A stretch of DNA of 64,000 nucleotides from Sphingobacterium olei. GTDB lineage: Bacteria > Bacteroidota > Bacteroidia > Sphingobacteriales > Sphingobacteriaceae. The translations under genes were made by a program, and so were the position numbers. The stretch spans positions 186,001-250,000 of the forward strand of contig NZ_SUME01000006.1 of NCBI RefSeq assembly GCF_005048855.1, read 5' to 3'. Of this stretch, positions 43,419 to 52,321 are shown in pieces. Within the stretch, counting starts at the first letter, position 1. Every line of letters starts with the position of its first letter. The notes under the pieces were generated by a model, which was not told where the DNA came from, did not search any database, and saw nothing but the letters and a program-made list of their open reading frames with translations.

Positions 43419-45642
43419 ATTGTATTGTGTTTTCTACATTTAATTGGGTGAAGGATTTAAGAAATTTCAAGGCATCGATCTGCGTATCGACATAAAATTT
43501 TGCATGAGACTGTTTATCACCAACTTTCACCGAGATCGTATTAGATGGGAGCTCTTGAAACATATCTTCATCCGTTGTGTCGTCGCCTATACTTAATATA
43601 AAGTCCGGAGTCATGGTGTTTACAAGTTCCAAGGCTGCCTTTCCTTTATTTGTCTGCATTACTTTTATTTCAACAACCTCGTCCCCGTGTACAACTTGCA
43701 ATCCATAATCCGAAGCGAGATTTTTTAATTGTACAATAAGATTATGTGCTTGTAGTAAGCCCAATCCCTTTTGGACTTTACGGTAGTGCCAGGCTACAGC
43801 ATACGATTTTTCTTCGATAGAAGCTCCCGGAGTTCGATCGGTATAATGTTGAAGTATCTCTTTGATATGGGTCTTCCATTTGTTGGAAATACCTTTTTTC
43901 GCACGCCATTTCTTATCTGGATAATTTGTCCAGATACCGTGTTCTCCAATTAGATATACTGATTTTTTTCCAAACCACTTTTCTAATTCAAGATGTCTAC
44001 GTCCGCTAATGATGACGACGGTATTGTTTGGATCTGCAGTAAGCGAATCAATTAAATTATAAACTTCCTCTGTAGGGACCGCTTTATTGGCATTTATATT
44101 TATACCCACCAATGTACCGTCATAGTCCAAAAAGAATAGCCGATTTTGGCTATTTGTATATCTATCGTGTATTGCTGATTTAATGGAAGAAGCTACTTTA
44201 CGTGCTAATTCTTTTCTTTGAAGATGTTTAGTTTCCTGTAGCCTTTCCATAAATAGCTTCACCCAATGGTGCACGTGAAATTTTTCAACGATATGTTGAC
44301 AGGCTTGTATCCTTTCTTTTTGCTCTTTTACAGGCATATTGAGTGCATGATATAAAGATGCACTTACTTTTATGGAATCGTGTGGGTTAATGAGTACGGC
44401 ATCGGTCAATTCTTTGGAAGCACCGGTGAATTCGCTCAAGAGGAGCACCCCTCGTTTATCACTTTGCTTGCTGGCTATATACTCTTTGGCTACGAGATTC
44501 ATTCCATCTCTAATAGAATTCACGAAACAGATATCAGCTGCTACGTATAAGGCAGACAACTCCTCAAAGGGAACGGATTGATAAAAATAAGCAACCGGAC
44601 TCCAACCGGGTCTACCATAAACGGCATTAATATTTCCAACTAATCGGTCAATATCGTTACGTAATTTTTTGTATGCCGATACTTCATCTCGCGAAGGTAC
44701 GATCAACATATACAGCACGATTTTTCCAATCATTTCCGGATGGGATTTTAGTAATCGTTCCAATGCCCGTAGCCGTTCTATGATTCCCTTACTGTAATCT
44801 AGCCGATCTACAGAAAGGATTATTTTTTGATTTCTATAATATTCTTTTACTTCCCTTGCTTTCTGCAATACCTCCTGACTTAATGCCGCATTTTTGAACT
44901 TTTCATAGTCGATTCCCATCGGAAAAGCTTCTACAAATATTCTTCGGCCATTGCATTTTAGATTGTTGTAGTGCGCTTCCATACGTAGGTTACTACTGCA
45001 GGAGTTGAGAAAATTTTGAGTATCTTCAAAGGTATGGAAACCAATTAGATCTGCGCCCAAGAGACCTTTTAAAAGCTGACCACGCCATGGCAACATTCTA
45101 AACAATTCTTCGGGAGGGAAGGGGATATGATGAAAATATCCAATAGTAAACGACTGATCGTGCTTTCGTAACAGCTCAGGAAGTGCCATCAGCTGATAAT
45201 CATGAATCCAGATATTTGTATCGTTATCAAGGTGTTTTAGCGCTTCACTTGCAAATTTATTATTAACATTTAAATAGCTGTTCCAATATGCCTCGTTAAA
45301 GTCAACAAAACTTGGTCTATAGTGGCATAGCGGCCATAATACCGCGTTCGAAAATCCTTCGTAATATCCTTTTATGTCCTCCGGGGTTAAAAATACGGGT
45401 ATTAAATTAAGCGAATGCAGTTCCTTGCGAATAAACTCTTCTTCTTCCGTATTTTTGGGGATAATTCCAGGCCAACCTAGCCACCATGATCCGTCTTCGC
45501 GATAAAAGGACCCCAACCCTGTCGCTAATCCCCCCTCACTACGGGTAACTACTAATTTATTTTTCTTTCTTTCAATTTTTACGGGTAATCTGTTTGAAAT
45601 TATAAATGTTTTTCCTATTATCATAATACTTTTAGATGTCAT
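43411..45642 (-). CDS. Fused trehalose-6-phosphate synthase/phosphatase
   Basis: The 743-residue protein joins an OtsA-type GT20 domain (about 1-475: IISNRLPVKI, EGGLATGLGSFY, IHDYQLMALPELLR, RDGMNLVAKEYIA) to an OtsB-type HAD phosphatase (about 490-735: FLDYDGTLVGI, VIISGRR, IGDDTTDEDMF). It makes trehalose from UDP-glucose and glucose-6-phosphate in two steps. The first ATG (45642) is used, though one at 45624 is also possible. It precedes GH15 in an overlapping operon. Osmotic and desiccation protection is the usual role. Confidence 0.94.
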   Translation of the reverse strand: MTSKSIMIIGKTFIISNRLPVKIERKKNKLVVTRSEGGLATGLGSFYREDGSWWLGWPGIIPKNTEEEEFIRKELHSLNLIPVFLTPEDIKGYYEGFSNAVLWPLCHYRPSFVDFNEAYWNSYLNVNNKFASEALKHLDNDTNIWIHDYQLMALPELLRKHDQSFTIGYFHHIPFPPEELFRMLPWRGQLLKGLLGADLIGFHTFEDTQNFLNSCSSNLRMEAHYNNLKCNGRRIFVEAFPMGIDYEKFKNAALSQEVLQKAREVKEYYRNQKIILSVDRLDYSKGIIERLRALERLLKSHPEMIGKIVLYMLIVPSRDEVSAYKKLRNDIDRLVGNINAVYGRPGWSPVAYFYQSVPFEELSALYVAADICFVNSIRDGMNLVAKEYIASKQSDKRGVLLLSEFTGASKELTDAVLINPHDSIKVSASLYHALNMPVKEQKERIQACQHIVEKFHVHHWVKLFMERLQETKHLQRKELARKVASSIKSAIHDRYTNSQNRLFFLDYDGTLVGININANKAVPTEEVYNLIDSLTADPNNTVVIISGRRHLELEKWFGKKSVYLIGEHGIWTNYPDKKWRAKKGISNKWKTHIKEILQHYTDRTPGASIEEKSYAVAWHYRKVQKGLGLLQAHNLIVQLKNLASDYGLQVVHGDEVVEIKVMQTNKGKAALELVNTMTPDFILSIGDDTTDEDMFQELPSNTISVKVGDKQSHAKFYVDTQIDALKFLKSFTQLNVENTIQYE

Positions 45643-45811
45643 TATTAAAACCTGCAGAGCAAATATTTGTTTAGAAAGATGTTTTTACACGTATTTATAC
45701 GCGTCCCCCTGTATTTTGTACGACATTAAACGGTAGGGTTCTCCCAAGAAAACCGTATTTTAAATAATGGTATAATTCCTATATTGCTTCGTCAACCCAT
45801 ATGAGAAATTT

Positions 45812-46330
45812 ATGAAGGTAGTGTGGATGTGTTGTTTAGTCTTAATGTGCTTTTTTTGGGCAGACGCGCGCTGTAAAGAACAGTTAATTGATCCCCGATT
45901 AGATAGTATAGCTGATAGCGAATTTATAGTACATTCGATAATTTTAAGGACACGCTGCCTTCACCTATCACAAGAAGCACTAAAATATATGGACAAGGGA
46001 GATATTTGTGATTTTTCTACACAACTAGCGAATCAGATACATACAAGTCAACCTCAGTTTTTAGCAGTAGCAAAGCTCGTGAAATTCAGTATGCCTGAAG
46101 ATCTTTATAGAACCGCCATAGCCGGGATAGCATTTGAGCAATTCGATGCGAAATCACTACGTAGTCATATCATTAACAACTATCGGGAAGTAATCGAATT
46201 GATTCTGCATCACTATATGTTTACATTGGTTCGAACAGACAACGTTGCTATTAAAGAATTCGTTAGGGAGGAAATAATTACTTTATCTAGTCTTAAAGAA
46301 TCTTGCGTTAAGCTGAAAAAAATAAATTAA
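45812..46330 (+). CDS. Hypothetical secreted protein, possibly DUF4142-like
   Basis: The 172-residue product begins with a signal-like segment (MKVVWMCCLVLMCFFWADAR). The rest is helical (LDSIADSEFIVHSIILRTRC, HIINNYREVIELILHHYMFT). The HLSQEALKYMDKGDICDFST and QFLAVAKLVKFSMPEDL stretches resemble the DUF4142 helical bundle, but the match is weak and I do not claim it. It contains several cysteines in the signal region. Its stop codon overlaps the stop of the convergent ndh gene by three bases (TTAA on both strands). Function unknown. Confidence 0.55.
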   Translation: MKVVWMCCLVLMCFFWADARCKEQLIDPRLDSIADSEFIVHSIILRTRCLHLSQEALKYMDKGDICDFSTQLANQIHTSQPQFLAVAKLVKFSMPEDLYRTAIAGIAFEQFDAKSLRSHIINNYREVIELILHHYMFTLVRTDNVAIKEFVREEIITLSSLKESCVKLKKIN

Positions 46331-47649
46331 GACCCTTGTTCCGCCATTTCTTTTTGAACCGTAATCGGATCGGGTCTATGGTATTTGTTGATAATTAAAC
46401 GGATACCCGAATTTTTTGTTAAGAATTTAATCGACCAGTTAACAAAGGTGACTACTTTGTTACGGAATCCGAAGATAGAAACCAAATGGACAAACATCCA
46501 GGTCATCCAGGCAATAAACCCTTTCATATGAATTTTACCCATATCTACTACCGCTCTATTGCGCCCTACAGTAGCCATTGATCCTTTATCAAAATAGTTG
46601 AAATCGGCAACAGTTCCGATTCCTGATAATAAATTCACAATCTGCTCTGCAACGTATTTTCCCTGCTGTTGTGCTACTGGAGCTACTCCAGGGAGGCCTC
46701 TCGGATTTTCCGGAGTCACCATCGCAGACACGTCGCCGATAGCATATACATTCTCCAGACCTTCTACCTGACATTTACCATTCGTGCGGATCCGGTTGCC
46801 ACGTTCTATAATTTCTGGATTCAGTCCGTCTGGATATTGTCCTTTCACGCCGGCTCCCCAGATTACCGTTTTGGTTGGGATACTTTCTCCATCGCTAAAC
46901 GTTATTGTATTTCCATCGTAACCCGTAACTTGTGTGTTCAACATCACCTTCACCCCCAATTCATTTAGGTACCGTTCTGCATCACGTGAAGACTTTTCGG
47001 ATAGTGCTCCCAATATTTTTCCCGTTCCCTCAATAAGAAATACCTTCATTTCGTGTTCCGAAAGTTCAGGATAATCCTTTTTCAACATGTGAAGCTGGAT
47101 TTCAGCAATGGCTCCCGACAACTCCACTCCCGTGGGCCCGCCACCCACGACCACAAAGTTAAGGTAACGCTCCCTTTCCGACATATTTTTGCGCAGTACT
47201 GCCTCCTCCAGGTTTTGTAAAACATAACTTCTGATATTCAACGCCTCTTTGATGCTTTTCATCGGTAAAGAGTATGTTTCCACTTCTTTATTACCGAAAA
47301 AGTTTGTTGTAGCACCCGTAGCGATCACTAGGTAATCGTAATCGTAACTGCCCACTGAGGTGTGTACCATCTTTTGTTCGGGGTCAATATGATTTACTTC
47401 TGCTAACCGGAATCTAAAATTATGCTGTGACTTAAACATTTTGCGAATCGGAAACGAAATCGCATCTGAAGCTAATGTACCTGTAGCAACTTGATACATC
47501 AACGGTTGGAACGTATGGAAGTTGTTTCTATCTATTAATAACACCTCTAGATCTTTATCCTTTAGTTTGCGGGCTACCTCTACACCACCAAAGCCACCTC
47601 CAATAACAATCACACGGGGAAAAGAACGCTCAGAACGGGTCAACAACAT
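46327..47649 (-). CDS. ndh: Type II NADH:quinone oxidoreductase (NDH-2)
   Basis: The 440-residue protein has two Rossmann folds: the FAD loop VIVIGGGFGGVEVARKL at the start and the NADH loop FVVVGGGPTGVELSGAIAE mid-sequence. QPLMYQVATGTLASDAIS, YAIGDVSAM and the amphipathic C-terminal region (FIAWMTWMFVHLVSIFGFRN) fit NDH-2. It passes electrons from NADH to quinone at the membrane without pumping protons. It is monocistronic. Confidence 0.93.
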   Translation of the reverse strand: MLLTRSERSFPRVIVIGGGFGGVEVARKLKDKDLEVLLIDRNNFHTFQPLMYQVATGTLASDAISFPIRKMFKSQHNFRFRLAEVNHIDPEQKMVHTSVGSYDYDYLVIATGATTNFFGNKEVETYSLPMKSIKEALNIRSYVLQNLEEAVLRKNMSERERYLNFVVVGGGPTGVELSGAIAEIQLHMLKKDYPELSEHEMKVFLIEGTGKILGALSEKSSRDAERYLNELGVKVMLNTQVTGYDGNTITFSDGESIPTKTVIWGAGVKGQYPDGLNPEIIERGNRIRTNGKCQVEGLENVYAIGDVSAMVTPENPRGLPGVAPVAQQQGKYVAEQIVNLLSGIGTVADFNYFDKGSMATVGRNRAVVDMGKIHMKGFIAWMTWMFVHLVSIFGFRNKVVTFVNWSIKFLTKNSGIRLIINKYHRPDPITVQKEMAEQGS

Positions 47650-47830
47650 ATATCCTTTGTTTAGTTTTGTTTAAAACAATTAAAGGTCAAATATCTTAAA
47701 AATTTACGTTATTTCAGTAATTATTTTGCAATAATTTCGAATGGGATATCGTGATAAATATGCACTCTAAGCGTAAAAACAAGGTTTATTCCATTTAAAG
47801 CTACTTTGCTTAGTGTATTAAGTACACATT

Positions 47831-48844
47831 TTAATAGCTGCCCAAGATTTGTTTATACAACTCCATATATTTTTGAGACATCCGTTCTTTGGAGAACTGC
47901 TGCTCAACTTTCTTTCGACATGCCGTCCGGTTAATGGAGTCAATATGTTTTGCTTTTTCAATAGCTTCGGCAATATCTGTTACAAGAAAACCAGTTTTAT
48001 TATCATCGATTAGCTCAGGCATACTTCCTTTGTTAAAAGCGATAACCGGGGTGCCACATGCCATTGCCTCCACGATCGACAATCCGAAAGGTTCATTGAA
48101 GTTTATCGGATGTAGCAAGACACTGGCGTTAGCCAGCAATTCATTACGTTTTTCAGCGCCTACGCTACCGATATATTCAATTTTTCCCGGTTTTAAATAA
48201 GGTACGATGTGTTCTTTGAAATAATGTTCATCCTGAATAATTCCAGCGATGATCAAACGTTTACCAAGTGCTTTAGCTATTTCAACGGCTTCTTTCGTCC
48301 CTTTGTCATGGTGAATTCGTCCATAATACAGTAAATAATCTTGAGGATTGGCATTAAATTTAAACTGACTAAGGTCAATGCCATGGTGTATAGTAGTAAT
48401 ATAATCAAGCTCGGGCGATCTGTCGGCATTGCTTATGGATACATAGTGGGTATGTTTGTTATATTTTTTGTAAACAGGAAGTATCTTGGGCGAAGATAGG
48501 CCATGGATGGTGCTAACCATAGGAGTTTTTACCAACTTGGAATACGACAATGGTAGGAAATCAAATTGATTGTGAATGAGGTCGAATTCGTCTGCGTTTT
48601 CGAGACATTCGGAAATATGGAGGCATTCCCAAACCTTAGCATCGATGTCCTTATCTTCTTCATACCCGGTAGGACATACTGCTTGCAGAGTCGCTTCGGT
48701 AAGTGAATTACCCGTAGCGAATAATGTAACCTCTAAGCCATTTTTTATGAGTTCTTCGGTGAGTAAGGAGGTGACCTGTTCCCAAGGGCCGTAATGAACA
48801 GGTGGAGTTCGCCATGCGATTGGCGAAAGCATTGCGATTTTCAT
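47831..48844 (-). CDS. Glycosyltransferase family 4 (GT-B)
   Basis: The 337-residue protein starts MKIAMLSPIAWRTPPVHYGP WEQ-like, as in GT4 enzymes, with a donor domain containing YLLYYGRIHHDKGTKEAVEI, ASVLLHPINFNEPFGLSIVE and ACGTPVIAFNKGSMPELI. Acceptor unknown. It has no close operon partner. It shares the GT4 type with 36049-37254 but is not a close copy. Confidence 0.9.
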   Translation of the reverse strand: MKIAMLSPIAWRTPPVHYGPWEQVTSLLTEELIKNGLEVTLFATGNSLTEATLQAVCPTGYEEDKDIDAKVWECLHISECLENADEFDLIHNQFDFLPLSYSKLVKTPMVSTIHGLSSPKILPVYKKYNKHTHYVSISNADRSPELDYITTIHHGIDLSQFKFNANPQDYLLYYGRIHHDKGTKEAVEIAKALGKRLIIAGIIQDEHYFKEHIVPYLKPGKIEYIGSVGAEKRNELLANASVLLHPINFNEPFGLSIVEAMACGTPVIAFNKGSMPELIDDNKTGFLVTDIAEAIEKAKHIDSINRTACRKKVEQQFSKERMSQKYMELYKQILGSY

Positions 48845-49038
48845 ACCTTGAAAACCGCTGATACCCGTTTTTGTTTTGTAAATAACAGGAAATAGATATT
48901 ACAGGTATTCATATCCTAATAAATACGTTTTTCATACCATCAAATACCTGAAATGTACGGCAGGAGAAACGAAACTAAATAGAAAAGGTTAAGGAGTTAA
49001 GGAGGTAACTTTTAGTATTACGTATTAAAAAGAATAAT

Positions 49039-49290
49039 ATGAACAGGTCAATTAAATTAGGTTTAGCTGCGATGATATTGTCGAGCTTATTTGCATGCAA
49101 TAATAATAAAACGATTAGAGACGGAAATGAGATTCCTAATTCCCGTCAGTATAACGATAACATGCAGGGTGGAATTATTGATAGTGATTCGATCGCAAGT
49201 GATACGGGCGATATGCAATATCGAGATACGGTTTCATCAGATCCCACTTCGCCTCCGCCACCAACGCCGGAACCTCAGCGAGCTGAATAA
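49039..49290 (+). CDS. Small lipoprotein, proline-rich end
   Basis: The 83-residue precursor has a lipoprotein signal (MNRSIKLGLAAMILSSLFAC), so the mature protein begins at Cys20. The rest is polar and probably disordered: many Asp/Ser/Asn, ending in SSDPTSPPPPTPEPQRAE. No family was recognised. Just upstream is a GTTAAGGAG-type repeat (48983-49009), and a perfect palindrome overlaps its stop codon. Confidence 0.65.
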   Translation: MNRSIKLGLAAMILSSLFACNNNKTIRDGNEIPNSRQYNDNMQGGIIDSDSIASDTGDMQYRDTVSSDPTSPPPPTPEPQRAE

Positions 49291-49315
49291 TTAGCCTGCA
49301 CTGCAGGCTAATTAT
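49287..49315. terminator. Perfect palindrome terminator between the lipoprotein and desaturase genes
   Basis: ATAATTAGCCTGCA and TGCAGGCTAATTAT are perfect 14-bp arms around one base. The left arm contains the TAA stop of the lipoprotein gene. It has little T-tract but serves two convergent genes. Confidence 0.7.
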
Positions 49316-49325
49316 TAAACACTAC

Positions 49326-50321
49326 TTATCCGTAAATCCACTTGAATTTATATTCTTTCTCCGGAATCTTAATTCTTTCTGCTAACCGGGTAAGTCGGTC
49401 GGGTAGGCGCATTAAATAATCTCGGGCTTTTTCGCCATGCGCATTTAGACCTGAAATTTGATCGATTTTCCAATCAGTAATAAGTTCTTTTAAAATGTCC
49501 ACATAATCTAATGCGGTGTATACATCCAGTCGTTGTGCTGCATCGGAGAAGTGTGCAAATGCCTCACCTTGAGGTTCTCCCGCCTCCCTTAAAAAATGTG
49601 CTGGCATAACAATTTTTTTGCGCATCATATCTTCAAAGGCCAACATCACTTCACTTGGATCTACTACGAAGGCGTGGGAGACAAAAGACATGTAGGCCTT
49701 GGCGTGACGAGCCTCATCGGCGGCTATAACGCCACACATTTTTGCTAATAGTTTATCTCCGTTCTTTTTAGAAATGGCTGCTACGCGACGATGGGATACA
49801 TTTGTGGCTAGCTCCTGAAACGAAGTGTAAATAAAATTTCGGTAAGGATCTGCTCCGGTACCGATATCAAATCCATCTTTAATTAAGTATTGTGTACTCA
49901 TTTCAAATTGCCGCATGTCTACACGACCAGATAAATACAAGTATTTGTTTAGTAGATCACCGTGTCTATTTTCTTCTGCGGTCCAGGCACGAACCCATTT
50001 CATCCACCCACCTTGCTCATTTTTGTCGACATGCTCAACCATAGTTAACCATGACTCATAGGTAGGCAGGGCCTCCTCTGTCACAGTATCTCCAATAAGC
50101 ACGGCTACTAGGTCATACGGAAGTTCCCTAGCACTCTCCTGTAATTCTTTTACTTCTTGGAAGAAAGTGTCTCTAGAAGAATCGGGCAAGAAATCAGCAG
50201 GTTGCCACATCTGTTCAACCGGCTTAAGGTACTCGCTCATTTCATTTAGCATGAACGGTTCTAAATAAGCCATAACTTCTTTTCTTGACCCTTCTGGAAG
50301 ATTTAATGGTAATTCTTGCAT
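49326..50321 (-). CDS. Acyl-ACP desaturase (stearoyl-ACP 9-desaturase type)
   Basis: The 331-residue soluble protein has the di-iron ligand motifs EENRHGDLLNKYLYLSGRVD and DEARHAKAYMSF of acyl-ACP desaturases. The enzyme introduces a double bond into saturated acyl-ACP with O2 and ferredoxin-type electrons. It controls membrane fluidity. It is monocistronic, with an exact -7 box (50336-50329) directly upstream of its ATG. Confidence 0.92.
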   Translation of the reverse strand: MQELPLNLPEGSRKEVMAYLEPFMLNEMSEYLKPVEQMWQPADFLPDSSRDTFFQEVKELQESARELPYDLVAVLIGDTVTEEALPTYESWLTMVEHVDKNEQGGWMKWVRAWTAEENRHGDLLNKYLYLSGRVDMRQFEMSTQYLIKDGFDIGTGADPYRNFIYTSFQELATNVSHRRVAAISKKNGDKLLAKMCGVIAADEARHAKAYMSFVSHAFVVDPSEVMLAFEDMMRKKIVMPAHFLREAGEPQGEAFAHFSDAAQRLDVYTALDYVDILKELITDWKIDQISGLNAHGEKARDYLMRLPDRLTRLAERIKIPEKEYKFKWIYG

Positions 50322-50328
50322 ATTACTA

Positions 50329-50336
50329 CAAAGGTA
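50329..50336 (-). promoter_or_regulatory. Candidate -7 box of the acyl-ACP desaturase gene
   Basis: On the minus strand TACCTTTG matches TAnnTTTG and ends 7 bases before the ATG, so the transcript would have almost no leader. Confidence 0.45.
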
Positions 50337-50515
50337 ATCAAATTCGATTTAATTAATACGGTATATTTTCTATTTAAAAAAACAGATATAACATAGAAAT
50401 GTTCATGCTTCAAAAATAAAACTATACTTCAACATATAAAATATCCATGTTTAGCAAATACAAACCCCGATGACGGCGAAGTAGCATGACACGCTTCGGA
50501 TAAAAGATACATCCA

Positions 50516-50550
50516 ATTGACTTTTTTTGATGAGATAAACCTTAACTTTG
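50516..50550 (+). promoter_or_regulatory. Candidate sufS promoter (ATTG, 23 bases, TAACTTTG)
   Basis: TAACTTTG (50543-50550) fits TAnnTTTG exactly, and ATTG (50516-50519) lies 23 bases upstream, near the -33 position. The start codon follows 28 bases later. This is one of the clearest promoters in the window. Confidence 0.55.
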
Positions 50551-50578
50551 TAGTCTATTAAAAAGAGGACATAATACT

Positions 50579-51802
50579 TTGAAAAATTTCGATATAGACA
50601 AAATAAGAGCAGATTTCCCTATTCTGAAAAGACAGGTAAATGGTAAGCCCTTAATATACCTCGATAATGGTGCTACTACACAAAAACCGTCTAAGGTAAT
50701 TGATGCTATCGTATCTTATTATTCAGATATGAATAGCAATATCCACCGGGGAGTTCATTATTTAAGCCAAATTTCAACCGATGCATTTGAAGTGGCCCGT
50801 CGTAAAGTACAGTCATTTATTAATGCATCGCATGAATACGAAGTAATTATAACAAATGGGACGACCCATTCCATCAATCTTGTCGCCAGTTGTTATGGAA
50901 AGGCATTTGTACATGCCGGTGATGAAATCGTTATCTCCGCAATGGAACATCATTCCAATATTGTACCGTGGCAAATGCTCTGTGAAGAAAAAGGTGCAAA
51001 ATTAAAAGTCATTCCGATGGATGAGCAGGGGGTGCTGGATATCGAAGTTTATAAGGAATTATTGTCCGATAGAACAAAAATTGTATCGATCACCTATGTT
51101 TCCAATGCATTGGGGACAATTAATCCAGTAAAAGAAATTATTAGGTTGGCGCATGAGCGTAATGTGCCAGTTCTGTTAGACGCCGCTCAAGCCGTGCAGC
51201 ACCTAAAAATTGATGTACAGGAATTGGATGTGGATTTCTTAGCGTTTTCCGGACATAAGATGTACGGACCTACAGGAGTAGGCGTATTGTATGGAAAAGA
51301 AAAATGGCTAAATGCGATGCCTCCATACCAAGGTGGTGGCGATATGATTAAAGAAGTGACGTTTGAAAAAACGACATATAACGAACTGCCGCTTAAATTT
51401 GAAGCAGGTACACCGAATATCGAGGCTGGAATCTGTCTGGCCAATGCTATTGATTATATCGAAGAAATAGGTCTAGATCAAATCAAAGCCTATGAGGATG
51501 AATTATTGAACTATGCAACAACACGATTAGCCGAGGTAGAGGGTATAAAATTCATTGGTACGTCTGGGCAAAAATCTTCTGTCATATCTTTTGTAATAGA
51601 AGGCGTTCACCCATACGATGTAGGGGTTATTCTGGATAAATTAGGGATTGCTGTTCGTACAGGACACCACTGTGCCCAGCCCGTAATGGATCAGTTTCGC
51701 ATATCAGGTACCGTTAGAGCAAGCCTAGCAATGTATAATACCAAAGAAGAAGTGGATAGTTTGGTCGATGGAGTGAAACGTGCAGTAAATATGTTAAAAT
51801 AA
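50579..51802 (+). CDS. sufS: SufS-type cysteine desulfurase
   Basis: The 407-residue PLP enzyme has IYLDNGATTQKPSKVI, the PLP lysine in AFSGHKMYGPTGVGVLYG (Lys227) and the catalytic cysteine in RTGHHCAQPVMD (Cys365). It removes sulfur from cysteine for Fe-S clusters and passes it to SufE. The start is TTG, with no in-frame ATG close by. sufE follows after 75 bases; sufBCD are not in the window, so the locus is split or incomplete here. Confidence 0.96.
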   Translation: MKNFDIDKIRADFPILKRQVNGKPLIYLDNGATTQKPSKVIDAIVSYYSDMNSNIHRGVHYLSQISTDAFEVARRKVQSFINASHEYEVIITNGTTHSINLVASCYGKAFVHAGDEIVISAMEHHSNIVPWQMLCEEKGAKLKVIPMDEQGVLDIEVYKELLSDRTKIVSITYVSNALGTINPVKEIIRLAHERNVPVLLDAAQAVQHLKIDVQELDVDFLAFSGHKMYGPTGVGVLYGKEKWLNAMPPYQGGGDMIKEVTFEKTTYNELPLKFEAGTPNIEAGICLANAIDYIEEIGLDQIKAYEDELLNYATTRLAEVEGIKFIGTSGQKSSVISFVIEGVHPYDVGVILDKLGIAVRTGHHCAQPVMDQFRISGTVRASLAMYNTKEEVDSLVDGVKRAVNMLK

Positions 51803-51826
51803 CCGTTATGCCCGACACTTTTTATT

Positions 51827-51872
51827 TTTTAACTTATCACTTTTGATTGCTAACTTTTAACTTATTACTTTT
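51827..51872. repeat. Two TTTTAACTTAT-type repeats in the sufS-sufE gap
   Basis: TTTTAACTTATCACTTTT (51827-51844) and TTTTAACTTATTACTTTT (51855-51872) differ at one base and are 28 bases apart. It is a low-complexity direct repeat; function unknown. Confidence 0.6.
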
Positions 51873-51877
51873 TATAA

Positions 51878-52300
51878 ATGACGATCAACGAAATACAAGA
51901 CGAATTAATAGAAGATTTTTCCTTCTACCAAGATTGGATGGAAAAATATGAATACATTATTCAGTTGGGAAAGGAATTGCCGTTAATTAAAGAAGAATAT
52001 AAGCAAGACCAATTCATTATTAAAGGTTGCCAATCCAAAGTATGGCTGTATCCCGAATTGAAAGAAGGTAAACTGTATTTTACAGCGGATAGTGATGCCA
52101 TAATTACAAAGGGGTTGGTTAGCTTGATGGTAAAGGTGTTGTCTGGACATGCGCCAAAGGAAATAGTAGATACCGATCTGTATTTTATAGATAATATCGG
52201 TCTTAAGGAACACTTATCTCCAACTCGCGCTAACGGGCTATTGTCAATGGTTAAACAGATGAAATTGTATGCTATAGCCTTGCAGGCGCAGCAGAACTAA
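51878..52300 (+). CDS. sufE: SufE-type sulfur acceptor
   Basis: The 140-residue protein has the SufE sequence: DFSFYQDWMEKYEYIIQLGK, then FIIKGCQSKVWLYPE with the acceptor Cys51, and GLVSLMVKVLSGHAPKEI. It takes persulfide from SufS and passes it on to the Suf scaffold. It is 75 bases after sufS and probably co-transcribed. Confidence 0.95.
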   Translation: MTINEIQDELIEDFSFYQDWMEKYEYIIQLGKELPLIKEEYKQDQFIIKGCQSKVWLYPELKEGKLYFTADSDAIITKGLVSLMVKVLSGHAPKEIVDTDLYFIDNIGLKEHLSPTRANGLLSMVKQMKLYAIALQAQQN

Positions 52301-52321
52301 AACGTGAAAAGATAAATACTG

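Noticed and set aside
50466..50505. A third REP-like copy (GATGACGGCGAAGTAGCATGAC)
   Set aside because: It shares only a few short words with elements A and B and lacks the enclosing inverted repeat, so it was not counted.
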